Source: Desertimonas flava (GTDB lineage Bacteria; Actinomycetota; Acidimicrobiia; Acidimicrobiales; Ilumatobacteraceae). Taken from it: a stretch of DNA of 64,000 bases. Under the pieces are notes generated by a model, which saw only the letters and a program-made list of their open reading frames with translations, had not been told where the DNA came from and searched no databases. The stretch covers positions 1 through 64,000 of the forward strand of contig NZ_QKYK01000031.1 of NCBI RefSeq assembly GCF_003426815.1, written 5' to 3'. This document shows, piece by piece, positions 1-7,680 of this stretch (its first letter is position 1; each line of letters starts with the position of its first letter). A program made the position numbers and the translations under genes.

Positions 1-1
1 C

Positions 2-94
2 GACGCCATCGCCGCCAAGCTCAACCGCCGACCCCGCAAACGCCACGGCTGGAAGACCCCTACCATGATCCTCGACAACCACGTGTTGCAGTGA
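2..94 (+). pseudogene. 3' end of an IS30-family transposase (cut by window edge)
   Basis: The first 30 codons read to a TGA stop and contain LNRRPRKRHGWKTP, the hallmark of the IS30-family transposase C-terminus (LN.RPRK.LGW.TP). Only this end is visible, so it cannot be decided whether the gene is intact beyond the left edge. It differs from the complete IS30 transposase at 55490-56650 ([14 protein letters not shown]), so it is a different element. No terminal inverted repeat could be paired from this end alone. Confidence 0.75.
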
Positions 95-130
95 CCACTG
101 GAATCCAGGCTGGCACCATCTGTTACTCGG

Positions 131-1570
131 TCAGCGGGGGGTGCAGTGGTAGAGCGTGCGGGTGCCGCTCGGGAGGTCCTCGCGCCGTTGCACGGTGAAG
201 CGCTGCTCGAGCGCAGCTTCCCAGGTGGCCACCGTGTACGAATCGAACAGGCCCTCACGCTTGCGGGCGAGTAGTCGCTTCGCCATCACGTCGTCCGGGT
301 GCGGGAACTCCACCACGAGCTTGCCGTCGAAGTCGGCGAGGAACTGCACGATGTCGTCGAGCGGCACGTTGTTGGTGAGCGCCAGGTGATGCACCACCGC
401 CAGGCACAGCGTGAGATCCGGCCGGACCCGCTCGACGAACGACGGGCGTTCCTGGGACCGCCAGCCGATGGACGGGGAGGGGTTGGCCAGATCGAGGACG
501 AGCGGCAGGATCGCCGTGCTGCCCTCGTTGCGCAGGTCCCGGTACAGGCGGTCGATGACCAGATGGTCGGAGTCGACGGCCACCACGCTGCGGGCGCCGG
601 CGCCGACGGCGATGCGGGAGAACCGGCCGTCGTTGGCACCGAGATCGAGCACCAGGCCGCCCGACGCGTCGGTCGTGGTGGCCGCGGCGACGAACTGTTC
701 CTTGGCCTCCAGGTCGCGGTCGGTGTAGTGGCTGCGGTCGCTGTAATCGGACCAGGTGGACTGCTGCTGCTTCCACGACAGCGATTCGATGGCCTTCTCG
801 AGGTTGCGCAGCTGGGCGTCGATGAGCTTGGGGCCGAGTCCGGCCCGCTTCAGCTCGCCACGAATGTCGCGCTCCTTGTCGGCGTCGGCGTAGCGGCGTT
901 CGACTCGAGCGTGCAGACGGACGTGGGTGAACGTGCCGCGCCGGAACCGGCCCCGCCCGCCGATGATGGCCTTGGCGAGGGGCGGGGACACGCCGTCGAT
1001 GTCGCCGCGCAGCAGGGGCTGGAACGGCACGTTGGCGATCGCCTGGATGTACAGCGGGTTGAGGAAGAGCTCGCAGAACTGGCGATATCCGGGCCACGGC
1101 TCGCCGCTGCGGATGCGCTCGAACGAGCCGACGTCGATGAACACCGGCTTGGCACCGACGAACTGCACGTTGTAGGCCGAGGCGTCCTTGGTGATCAGCC
1201 GCTCGGACAGCGCCTCGCGGGTGAGTCGCAGCTGGAGACGGGCGGCATCGCGCAGCATCTCGAACGCCCACTCGTACGGATACGAGAGCACGCCGATGCG
1301 TTCATGACGCAGCAGCCCCGGCCAGTCCGTGCCGAGACTGGGGACGCCGTCGCCGGGCTGCACGCGTTCGGTCGCGACGATGTCGCCGCGCTGCAGCGCG
1401 GCCGGGAAGAACGACGAGGCGAAGAGCGCCTCCACGTCCTCGACGGCGGCGCCGGACAGGCCCCGCCAGACGTGATCGCCTTCGATGAAGACTCGGGACA
1501 GCGGGTCCCGGAAGGATCCGGGATCGGGCTGTGCGACGGCCGACGCGGCCGCGTCAGGACTCGTCGTCAC
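131..1570 (-). CDS. NoeA-like class I SAM-dependent methyltransferase with kinase-like N-terminal motif
   Basis: 479 residues from a GTG start. Residues 307-317 read LDLGANDGRFS, a class I methyltransferase motif I, followed by an acidic residue (AVDSD, 331-335) and a hydrophobic strand LTLCLAVVHHLAL. The long N-terminal region has KDASAYNVQFVGAKPVFID (128-146), which resembles the catalytic and metal-binding loops of kinase-fold proteins (D-x4-N ... D). This architecture recalls proteins annotated as nodulation protein NoeA-related methyltransferases. The substrate is unknown; a polar or glycan acceptor is only a guess. The start overlaps the stop of the small membrane gene 1554-1736 by 17 nt, so the two are probably co-transcribed. 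No transposase sequence invades the gene although an IS30 end lies 36 nt beyond its stop. Confidence 0.8.
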   Translation of the reverse strand: MTTSPDAAASAVAQPDPGSFRDPLSRVFIEGDHVWRGLSGAAVEDVEALFASSFFPAALQRGDIVATERVQPGDGVPSLGTDWPGLLRHERIGVLSYPYEWAFEMLRDAARLQLRLTREALSERLITKDASAYNVQFVGAKPVFIDVGSFERIRSGEPWPGYRQFCELFLNPLYIQAIANVPFQPLLRGDIDGVSPPLAKAIIGGRGRFRRGTFTHVRLHARVERRYADADKERDIRGELKRAGLGPKLIDAQLRNLEKAIESLSWKQQQSTWSDYSDRSHYTDRDLEAKEQFVAAATTTDASGGLVLDLGANDGRFSRIAVGAGARSVVAVDSDHLVIDRLYRDLRNEGSTAILPLVLDLANPSPSIGWRSQERPSFVERVRPDLTLCLAVVHHLALTNNVPLDDIVQFLADFDGKLVVEFPHPDDVMAKRLLARKREGLFDSYTVATWEAALEQRFTVQRREDLPSGTRTLYHCTPR

Positions 1571-1736
1571 CGAGCAGCTCGGCCTGGGCCGCCTCGGCCT
1601 GGACGCGGTGCTTCTTCGAGAACAGGCCGACGAACCGGTGGTAGTACATCTTGATGAAGACTGCGAAACCAGCGGCGCCGCCAGCGAAGGCAGCCGCGAT
1701 CATCGTCCCCGTGCTGGCATCGAGATAGCTGAGCAT
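1554..1736 (-). CDS. small single-pass membrane protein (60 aa)
   Basis: Sixty residues with one hydrophobic stretch (about residues 10-28, MIAAAFAGGAAGFAVFIKMY) followed by a basic segment and an acidic tail ending LLGDDES. No family is recognised with confidence; actinobacterial genomes often carry such a short anchor upstream of the NoeA-like methyltransferase. A TAACAT box 6 nt before the ATG supports this start and a leaderless transcript. It overlaps the following methyltransferase gene by 17 nt, suggesting an operon in which the small protein might help place the enzyme at the membrane (inference). Confidence 0.6.
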   Translation of the reverse strand: MLSYLDASTGTMIAAAFAGGAAGFAVFIKMYYHRFVGLFSKKHRVQAEAAQAELLGDDES

Positions 1737-1742
1737 GCCTGG

Positions 1743-1748
1743 ATGTTA
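1743..1748 (-). promoter_or_regulatory. -10 box (TAACAT), leaderless promoter
   Basis: Read on the minus strand, TAACAT ends 6 nt before the ATG at 1736. This spacing leaves no room for a Shine-Dalgarno site and matches the leaderless pattern seen at several other starts in the window. Confidence 0.45.
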
Positions 1749-1878
1749 GCCGTTCGTTCACCGGCAGTCCCGGCGACCGTCACCTGACGTTCAACCGCCG
1801 CGCCGCCTACTGTCGCGACGTCATGCGCCGCCACTGCCCTGAACGCGACCCGTCGCGCGAACACTCGGTGGGCGTCTG

Positions 1879-3414
1879 ATGCACGGGCTGCGCACCGCGC
1901 GCGCCCGCTGGCGAGGAGCCATCGAGCTCATCGGCCTCGTCGCCGTCGTCGTGGCCTTCATCGGCATGGCGTCGATCCACGCCTTCCAGCAGCCGCCGTT
2001 CGCCCCGCCCGACGAGACGGCCCATCTCGGCTACGCCCACGAGATCGCCGACTTCCGGCTCCCCGAGATCGATCGTGCGCCGGACATCCCCGACTCGGCG
2101 GTGCAGTGGGCGGCCGAGCGCTCGACGGCCCGGGACGAGCGCTATCTCGGCGTCTGGGTGGCCAATCATCCGCCACTGAACTACGTGGTCACGGCCCCGC
2201 TGATCTGGCTGTCCGACGCCACCGACCGCGCCGACGGTGGGCTGCTCTACATGCGCCTCGCCAACGTTGCGATGGCGGCGGTCGGCGTGGTGCTGACGTT
2301 CGCCCTCGCCGGCGAGCTCGCCGGCGGGAGCCGGCGCGTCGGGCTGCTCGCCGCGGCCGTCGTCGCCGCGGTCCCGCAGGGCCACGGCGTGTTCTCACAG
2401 GGTCTGAACGACGGCATGGCCTTCGCCGTCGGTACCTCGGTCATCTGGGCCGGCGTCCGCTGCCTCACACGCGGCGCGGCTCGACGCGACGTCGTGTTGC
2501 TGGCCGCGACGTCCGTGGTCGCCTCGGGAACCCGCGCCGCCACGATGCTCCTCGCCATCGCCGTGGTCGGTTGCGTCGGGGCGTGGCAGCTCGCTCGGGG
2601 CCCTTCGCCCGTACGTGAGCGGGCCGTGTCGGCGCTGACGGTCTGGCTCGGCGCGGCGATCCCGATGGCACTCGCCTTCGGCTGGTTCTACCTCCGCAAC
2701 ATCCACCTGTACGGCGACATCGGTGCCTCCGACTACCTGCTGCGCCGATTCCGGCGCACCCGCAAGGGGAGCGTGCTGTCGATGATGACCCGGGGCCACA
2801 TGTGGGCGAACCTCTATCAGCGCCTCACCACGCCGGCGACACTCGGCCGGCGGGTCCCACCGGGCCTGACGATCTCGGCGATCCTGATGACGGCGGGAGT
2901 CGTCGGGGCCGCGGCGACCGGGCGGCCGGGCGGCGGGGCGACCGGCGACGACCCGGAGGAACGCACGACGTTCCGTGCAGCCCTCGGCCTCTGCACGATC
3001 GCCGTGGTCGTGATCGCAGCGACGGTCGCCCAGCACGTCAGCGGGGGCGGCAACGCCTACCCGCGCTACCTCTTCCCGGTGCTCGGCGTGCTGGCCGCCC
3101 TCGCCGTCGTCGGCCTCGACCGCCTGGTGCCGTACGTCGCGCCGCTCGCACTCGCCGTCGCGCTCGGTTGGTGGGCCATCCTCAACCTGCCCGTCGACGT
3201 CGACCCGACCCGGATCAGGCGTCCCCGGGACGACGGTGCGCCGCCGGTGATCCTCCAGGTGCTCCCGGTCGGTGACGGCTGGCGGGTCGCCGCCGGCGTG
3301 CTCGTCGCGATCGGCGCGATCGTCGCGGCCGTGGCGATGCTGGCGAGCACGATCGGTGATGCGCGGTCGCGGCGGGCGACAACGACCGAAGCGACGGCGA
3401 TGTCGCCGGTCTGA
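1879..3414 (+). CDS. polytopic membrane protein, DUF2142/GT-C-like glycosyltransferase
   Basis: 511 residues with about ten hydrophobic segments. After a first membrane helix, residues 38-56 carry FAPPDETAHLGYAHEIADF, the PPDE.AH signature seen at the first extracytoplasmic loop of DUF2142 and related GT-C lipid-linked sugar transferases, where the acidic residue is catalytic. The N-terminal helix, long luminal loop and many C-terminal helices fit that fold. It probably moves a sugar from a polyprenyl-phosphate donor to an envelope acceptor; donor and acceptor cannot be told. It stands alone, divergent from the small membrane gene 1554-1736, with a 142-nt shared upstream region in which no strong promoter was recognised. 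Confidence 0.7.
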   Translation: MHGLRTARARWRGAIELIGLVAVVVAFIGMASIHAFQQPPFAPPDETAHLGYAHEIADFRLPEIDRAPDIPDSAVQWAAERSTARDERYLGVWVANHPPLNYVVTAPLIWLSDATDRADGGLLYMRLANVAMAAVGVVLTFALAGELAGGSRRVGLLAAAVVAAVPQGHGVFSQGLNDGMAFAVGTSVIWAGVRCLTRGAARRDVVLLAATSVVASGTRAATMLLAIAVVGCVGAWQLARGPSPVRERAVSALTVWLGAAIPMALAFGWFYLRNIHLYGDIGASDYLLRRFRRTRKGSVLSMMTRGHMWANLYQRLTTPATLGRRVPPGLTISAILMTAGVVGAAATGRPGGGATGDDPEERTTFRAALGLCTIAVVVIAATVAQHVSGGGNAYPRYLFPVLGVLAALAVVGLDRLVPYVAPLALAVALGWWAILNLPVDVDPTRIRRPRDDGAPPVILQVLPVGDGWRVAAGVLVAIGAIVAAVAMLASTIGDARSRRATTTEATAMSPV

Positions 3415-3436
3415 TCCGACAGCTGCGACCAACGCC

Positions 3437-3442
3437 TACGAT
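3437..3442 (+). promoter_or_regulatory. -10 box (TACGAT) for bcp
   Basis: TACGAT lies 7 nt before the GTG start of the peroxiredoxin gene at 3450, within the 35-nt gap after the GT-C gene. It suggests that bcp starts its own leaderless transcript. Confidence 0.45.
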
Positions 3443-3449
3443 CGGCGTC

Positions 3450-3905
3450 GTGACTCTTTCCCCCGGTGACAAGGCGCCCGCGATCAACCTTCTCGACCAG
3501 CACGAGAACAAGGTCAAGCTCTCCAGCTTCAAGGGCCGCAAGGTTCTCGTGTACTTCTACCCGAAGGCCGACACGCCCGGATGCACCACGCAGTCGTGCG
3601 CCCTGCGGGACGTGCTCGGCGAGATCGGAGACACCGCGGTGCTGGGCATCAGCCCCGACCTGCCGGCGAAGCAGCTGAAGTTCGATGAGAAGTACTCGCT
3701 CGGTTTCCCGCTCCTGTCCGATGCCGATCACGCCGTTGCCGAGGCGTACGGAGTGTGGGGGGAGAAGAAGAACTACGGCCGGACGTACATGGGCATCATC
3801 CGCTCGGCGTTCCTCATCGACGAGAAGGGCAAGCTCGCCGAGGTCTGGTACAAGATCAGCCCGGCTGACACGCCGAAGAAGCTTCTGGCCGCGTTGGCGT
3901 CGTGA
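3450..3905 (+). CDS. bcp: thioredoxin-dependent thiol peroxidase (Bcp/PrxQ)
   Basis: 151 residues, normal family length. It reduces peroxides with a cysteine pair in the cytosol. YPKADTPGCTTQSCALRD (37-54) is the Bcp/PrxQ active site: peroxidatic Cys45 preceded by T42-P43, and the resolving Cys50 five residues later as in PrxQ. The start is GTG with a TACGAT box just upstream. The stop TGA overlaps the GTG of the first 101-bp repeat mini-ORF (GTGA), so translation may continue through the repeats toward fabZ. Confidence 0.93.
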   Translation: MTLSPGDKAPAINLLDQHENKVKLSSFKGRKVLVYFYPKADTPGCTTQSCALRDVLGEIGDTAVLGISPDLPAKQLKFDEKYSLGFPLLSDADHAVAEAYGVWGEKKNYGRTYMGIIRSAFLIDEKGKLAEVWYKISPADTPKKLLAALAS

Positions 3906-4208
3906 GCGCAGCGAGCGACTGCCGCCCGAGCGAGCGCCAGCGAGCCGGCGCGGCGATGGGGCGCGAGCGAAGCGAGCGGGGGCGCAGCCCCCGGTTGGCG
4001 TCGTGAGCGCAGCGAGCGACTGCCGCCCGAGCGAGCGCCCGCGAGCGGGCGCGGCGATGGGGCGCGAGCGAAGCGAGCGGGGGCGCAGCCCCCGGTTGGC
4101 GTCGTGAGCGCAGCGAGCGACTGCCGCCCGAGCGAGCGCCAGCGAGCCGGCGCGGCGATGGGGCGCGAGCGAAGCGAGCGGGGGCGCAGCCCCCGGATGG
4201 CGTCGTGA
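3902..4208 (+). repeat. three tandem 101-bp repeats, each a 34-residue mini-ORF coupled by GTGA
   Basis: The unit starts at 3902, 4003 and 4104, with a fourth truncated start at 4205 that is the fabZ start codon. Each unit opens with GTGAGCGCAGCGAGCGAC and reads 35 codons (3902-4006, 4003-4107, 4104-4208) to the TGA of the next unit, so every ORF overlaps its neighbour by GTGA. The peptides begin MSAASDCRPSER and end with SERGRSPR plus three variable residues. Copies differ by single bases. Each unit contains GGGGGC-GCA-GCCCCC, a perfect 6-bp hairpin (3978-3992 in the first). The same family, in the orientation of transcription, lies between fabH and fabG. Translation is not proven. Confidence 0.9.
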
Positions 4209-4663
4209 GCGCAGCGAGCGACACGCCTTCGGGGCTTCCCGCTCCCGCTGACGTCATCGCCCACCGCGCGCCGTTCCTGTTCGTCGACGAGCTGCGGCTG
4301 CTGGAGCCGGGGGTACGCGCCGCCGGCACGTGGACGCTCTCAGGTGACGAGTGGTTCTTTCCCGGGCATTTCCCCGGACGACCGACGTTGCCCGGCGTGC
4401 TGATGTGCGAAGCGATCGCCCAGGTGGGCGCGATCGCCGTGCTCACCGACGAACGCTTCACCGGCAAGCTGCCGCTCTTCGGCGGCCTCGACGGCGCCCG
4501 GTTCCGCCGCCAGGTCGGTCCTGGCGACACGCTCTGGCTGGAGGTCGAGCTCGGCCGCATGTCGGCTCGGGCCGGCAAGGGAACCGGCCGGGCACTGCTC
4601 GGCGGAGCCGATGGCGACGTCGCGTGCTCGTGCGAGTTGCTCTTCGTCGTCGTCGACGCCTGA
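4205..4663 (+). CDS. fabZ: (3R)-hydroxyacyl-ACP dehydratase, FabZ-type
   Basis: 152 residues with a hot-dog fold signature. FPGHFPGRPTLPGVLMCEA (52-70) contains the catalytic His55 and Glu69 of FabZ, preceded by the typical entry HRAPFLFVDEL. It would dehydrate 3-hydroxyacyl-ACP to trans-2-enoyl-ACP, complementing the fab cluster 0.5 kb away on the other strand. The GTG start is supplied by the truncated fourth copy of the 101-bp repeat, and the first six residues (MSAASD) are repeat-derived, so the repeat has become part of the gene. A FabZ or FabA identity rests on motif; FabZ fits the length better. Confidence 0.85.
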   Translation: MSAASDTPSGLPAPADVIAHRAPFLFVDELRLLEPGVRAAGTWTLSGDEWFFPGHFPGRPTLPGVLMCEAIAQVGAIAVLTDERFTGKLPLFGGLDGARFRRQVGPGDTLWLEVELGRMSARAGKGTGRALLGGADGDVACSCELLFVVVDA

Positions 4664-4740
4664 ACGTCTCGATCGCGACCGCAACCAAACCGCTGGTCGG
4701 TGCGTCCTAACGGTGTCCTTTCGCCATCAGGAGCCATGAC

Positions 4741-5112
4741 ATGACCAGCACCACCCCCATCGCACCGAACCACGTCGACGCCAACGGCTGGCGCGATCTC
4801 GTGCGCCGGATCCCGACAGCGTGGAAGACGGCTGTCGTCGTCGCCGCGCTCGGGTGGGCCTTCCGGTTCACGTGGTCGACGAAGACGTCGATCAACGGCG
4901 TCGTCGACTGCGACGGATTCGACGCCGGCCCGTTCATCGTCGGTGCCCTGCTCGTCACCCTCGTGGCCGTCGGCTTCGCGACGATGCGGTCCAAGCACGT
5001 CGCCCAGCGTCTCAACGGCAACGCCCGCTGGGTGGTGGCCGGCGCGCTGGCTGCTGCGGCCGCCGCCTATCTGATCTCCGGTCTGGTCGACCCGGCCGGC
5101 GCCGCCTGCTGA
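4741..5112 (+). CDS. small membrane protein, three hydrophobic segments
   Basis: 123 residues. Hydrophobic segments lie near 29-45, 64-80 and 96-115, separated by short loops; the first loop has two acidic residues and one Cys (VVDCDGFDAG) and the C-terminus ends in Cys. A purine-rich CAGGAG precedes the ATG by 6 nt. No family is recognised. It is 77 nt after fabZ and ends just before a strong hairpin, so it is probably the last gene of this plus-strand group. Confidence 0.6.
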   Translation: MTSTTPIAPNHVDANGWRDLVRRIPTAWKTAVVVAALGWAFRFTWSTKTSINGVVDCDGFDAGPFIVGALLVTLVAVGFATMRSKHVAQRLNGNARWVVAGALAAAAAAYLISGLVDPAGAAC

Positions 5113-5127
5113 GGGCGCTGGCGTCGA

Positions 5128-5160
5128 CCTGACGGTTGGGGCCCGGCACCAACCGTCAGG
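5128..5160. terminator. bidirectional hairpin between convergent genes
   Basis: CCTGACGGTTGG (5128-5139) and CCAACCGTCAGG (5149-5160) form a perfect 12-bp stem with a 9-nt loop. It lies in the 60-nt gap between the ends of the small membrane gene (plus) and fabF (minus), where a shared terminator is expected. No U-tract follows, as is common in high-GC actinobacteria. Confidence 0.75.
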
Positions 5161-5172
5161 TGCACGCGAGGA

Positions 5173-6366
5173 TCAGGCGGGGGCGAGGATCACCGAGCCG
5201 TTGTGGCCGCCGAACCCGAAGTTGTTCGAGATCGTGGGACCCGGCTCCCAGGGGCGCGCGTCGCCCATCACGACGTCGATACCGAGGTCGACGCTGGTGG
5301 TGTTCGCCGTCGGCGGCAGCAGCTTGTGCTGGAACGACAACAGCGTGGCCGCCGCCTCCAGCGCTCCGGCGGCGCCGAGCGCGTGTCCGGTGACGCCCTT
5401 GATCGACGTGACTGGCGGGGCCGCCTCGCCGAACACCTTGAGCACGGCTTCGGCCTCGGCCGCGTCGTTCAACGGGGTCGAGGTGCCGTGGGCGTTGACG
5501 TGACGGATGTCGGAGGCGTCGAGCCCGGCATCGTCGAGGGCGAGCCGCATGCACGTGACGGCGCCGGCTCCGCCGGGCGAAGGTGCCGTGATGTGGTGGG
5601 CGTCGGCGTTGCTGCCGGCCCCGAGCACCTCACCCAGGATCGTCGCCCCACGCGAGACGGCGTGCTCCCACTCCTCGAGGATCAGCACGGCGGCGCCCTC
5701 GCCCATCACGAATCCGTCTCGGCCCACGTCGAACGGGCGCGACGAGCCGCTGCTGGAGGTGGCCGTCATGTTGGTGAAACCGGCCAGCGAGGTAGCGGTC
5801 GCCGCGGCCTCGCTGCCACCGGTGACGACTGCGTCGCACCGACCCCACGCGATGAGCCGGGCGGCGTACCCGATGGCGTGGGTGCCTGCCGCGCACGCCG
5901 TGCAGATCGTCTCGTTCGGACCTTGCAGGCCGTATCGCATCGAGATCGCCGCGCCGCTGGCGTTGGCCATCATCATCGGCACGAGGAACGGCGAGACACG
6001 CCGGTCGCCCTTGGCGAGGCGTAGCCCGATCTGCTCCTCGAGCGTCTCGAGGCCACCGATGCCGGTGGCGAAGATCGTGCCGAAGCGCGCCGGGTCGACG
6101 CCGACGTCGCCCGCGTGGGCGAACGCCTCGGCGGCCGCGGCGGTGGCGAACTGCTCCACCCGGTCGGCCCGCCGGGCTTCCTTCGGGCTGGCGTACCAGG
6201 GGCTCGGGTCCCAGTCGGCGATGCGCACCGCACGGGTGGGCGGTTCACCTTCGGGCGTGGTGATGCCCGGGCCGAGCAGCCCGGACCAGAATGCGTCCTT
6301 GCCGATACCGCACGGCGCCACGACGCCGAGTCCGGTGACGGCGACGCGACGGCCGCGGCCGTCCAT
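5173..6366 (-). CDS. fabF: beta-ketoacyl-ACP synthase II (FabF)
   Basis: 397 residues from the ATG at 6366. The thiolase-fold condensing enzyme extends acyl-ACP with malonyl-ACP. The Cys-His-His triad is visible: Cys158 in ICTACAAGTH, His293 in NAHGTSTPLND and His328 in IKGVTGHALGAAG, with the conserved Lys323 and the terminal NNFGFGGHN. The frame stays open upstream through acpP, but the conserved start [14 protein letters not shown] fixes the N-terminus. Its ATG overlaps the acpP stop by one base (TGATG), a coupled pair found in many actinobacterial fab clusters. The gene is followed by the hairpin at 5128-5160. Confidence 0.95.
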   Translation of the reverse strand: MDGRGRRVAVTGLGVVAPCGIGKDAFWSGLLGPGITTPEGEPPTRAVRIADWDPSPWYASPKEARRADRVEQFATAAAAEAFAHAGDVGVDPARFGTIFATGIGGLETLEEQIGLRLAKGDRRVSPFLVPMMMANASGAAISMRYGLQGPNETICTACAAGTHAIGYAARLIAWGRCDAVVTGGSEAAATATSLAGFTNMTATSSSGSSRPFDVGRDGFVMGEGAAVLILEEWEHAVSRGATILGEVLGAGSNADAHHITAPSPGGAGAVTCMRLALDDAGLDASDIRHVNAHGTSTPLNDAAEAEAVLKVFGEAAPPVTSIKGVTGHALGAAGALEAAATLLSFQHKLLPPTANTTSVDLGIDVVMGDARPWEPGPTISNNFGFGGHNGSVILAPA

Positions 6367-6605
6367 CAGCTGAGCTTGCCGGCGATCAGGTCGAACGCCT
6401 GACCCACCGTCTCGACGCCTTCGAGCTCGTCCTCGGGAACCTCGACGCCGAACTCCTCTTCGAGCGCCATCACGAGCTCCACGAGATCGAGGCTGTCGGC
6501 GTCCAGGTCGTCGCCGAATCGTGCCTCGGGCACAACCTTCTCCTCGGGCACGGACAGCACCTCGACGGCGCACTTCTGGAATCGGGCGAACAGTTCGTCA
6601 CTCAC
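6366..6605 (-). CDS. acpP: acyl carrier protein
   Basis: 79 acidic residues. [20 protein letters not shown] (30-49) contains the phosphopantetheine attachment Ser38 in the DSLD motif, and the length and four-helix pattern are those of AcpP. It carries the growing acyl chain for the enzymes encoded around it. The GTG start is preceded by AAGGAG at a 6-nt spacing, a clear ribosome-binding site, which is unlike the leaderless starts elsewhere here. The stop overlaps the fabF start (TGATG), so the two are translationally coupled. Confidence 0.95.
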   Translation of the reverse strand: MSDELFARFQKCAVEVLSVPEEKVVPEARFGDDLDADSLDLVELVMALEEEFGVEVPEDELEGVETVGQAFDLIAGKLS

Positions 6606-6688
6606 GGTGAGCTCCTTGTGGATGGCGATGGGGTAGACGGGAGAAGATCGAGGACCGGTGGCCAGGAATGCTGGCGGCGATTCCGCAG

Positions 6689-6723
6689 AGCATAAGGCAC
6701 AGGGGTCGGTTGGGGAACGTTCC
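6689..6723 (-). promoter_or_regulatory. possible acpP-fabF promoter and GGAACGTTCC palindrome
   Basis: The 147-nt gap between fabG and acpP is the largest inside the fab cluster. On the minus strand it holds TATGCT (6694 to 6689), a good -10 match, but the spaced -35 position reads only TTCCCC. A perfect 10-bp palindrome GGAACGTTCC lies at 6714-6723, overlapping the -35 region, and could bind a regulator. The remaining stretch to the acpP ribosome-binding site would be a 5' leader of about 80 nt. Confidence 0.35.
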
Positions 6724-6752
6724 TCGTCGCGCGGCCTCGGCGATCGGATGGT

Positions 6753-7478
6753 TCAGTGGCCCATTCCGAGGCCGCCGTCGACGGGGATCACGGCCCCCGT
6801 GATGTAGGCCGCGGCAGGCGAGACGAGGAACTCGACGGTCGCCGCGATCTCGTCGGGGGAGCCCATGCGACCGAGTGGGACGGCAGCGGTGAGCTCGGCG
6901 AGGCGCTTCTCGCCGAGGACGGCGGTCATGTCGGTCTCGATCGGGCCGGGAGCGACGACGTTGACGGTGATCGACCGGGACCCGAGCTCCCTGGCGAGCG
7001 ATCGGGCGAACCCGACCAGGCCGGCCTTCGACGCCGCGTAGTTCGCCTGGCCCGCCGAGCCGAGCAGGCCGACGACGGACGACACGAAGACGATGCGTCC
7101 GGCGCGGGCCCGCAGCATGTCCTTCGACGCCCGCTTGGCCACGCGGAAGGCCGCGGTGAGGTTGGCGTCGATGACGTCGGTGAAGTCCGACTCGCTCATC
7201 CGCAGCAGGAGGCCGTCGCGGGTCTGGCCGGCGTTCGACACCAGCACGCCGACGGTGTCGCCGAAGTGCTCGGTGACCTCGGTGAACGCCCGCTCGACGT
7301 CGTCGTTCGACGTGACGTCGCACTTGACTGCGAACAGTCCTTCGGGCGGATCGGAGCTGCGGTACGTGATCGCCACGCGGTAGCCGGCGGCCTGGAGCCG
7401 CCGGGCGATCGCCAGACCGATGCCGCGTGACCCGCCGGTGACCAGGGCCACCGGCCCGGTCGGCTGCTCGTCGGTCAC
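6753..7478 (-). CDS. fabG: 3-oxoacyl-ACP reductase (FabG)
   Basis: 241 residues, a short-chain dehydrogenase that reduces 3-oxoacyl-ACP with NADPH. TGGSRGIG (14-21) is the cofactor loop; the catalytic residues are Asn106, Ser134, Tyr147 and Lys151 (YAASK). The ending IPVDGGLGMGH is typical of FabG. The GTG start lies inside the GTGA that ends the second 101-bp repeat mini-ORF, so its translation is likely coupled to the repeat chain from fabH. Position in the fab cluster makes the assignment firmer than for an isolated SDR. Confidence 0.92.
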   Translation of the reverse strand: MTDEQPTGPVALVTGGSRGIGLAIARRLQAAGYRVAITYRSSDPPEGLFAVKCDVTSNDDVERAFTEVTEHFGDTVGVLVSNAGQTRDGLLLRMSESDFTDVIDANLTAAFRVAKRASKDMLRARAGRIVFVSSVVGLLGSAGQANYAASKAGLVGFARSLARELGSRSITVNVVAPGPIETDMTAVLGEKRLAELTAAVPLGRMGSPDEIAATVEFLVSPAAAYITGAVIPVDGGLGMGH

Positions 7479-7680
7479 GCCGTCACCCGGGGGCTGCGCC
7501 CCCGCTCGCTGCGCTCGCTCCCCATCGCCGCGCCGGCTCGCTGGCGCTCGCGCGGACGGCAGTCGCTCGCTGCGCTCACGACGTCACCCGGGGGCTGCGC
7601 GTCCGCTCGCTGCGCTCGCTCCCCATCGCCGCGCCGGCTCGCTGGCGCTCGCGCGGACGGCAGTCGCTCGCTGCGCTCAC
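7475..7680 (-). repeat. two tandem 101-bp repeats (coupled mini-ORFs) between fabH and fabG
   Basis: On the minus strand two units read GTG to TGA at 7680-7576 and 7579-7475. Each overlaps the preceding stop and the next start by GTGA: the first overlaps the fabH stop, the second supplies the stop that overlaps the fabG start. Each mini-ORF has 34 residues, beginning MSAASDCRPRERQRAGAAMG and closing with SERTRSPRVTS or SERGRSPRVTA. The family is the same as at 3902-4208; the loci differ at several bases, some synonymous, and keep length and frame exactly. The second unit keeps the GGGGGC-GCA-GCCCCC hairpin; in the first, one arm is altered. Confidence 0.9.

Noticed and set aside
299-1654. A 451-residue plus-strand protein
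   Set aside because: It is the antisense of the NoeA-like methyltransferase, with no domain and shadow codon use.
3902-4222. Possible CRISPR array
   Set aside because: Units are contiguous and nearly identical along their whole length; there are no unique spacers and no cas genes.
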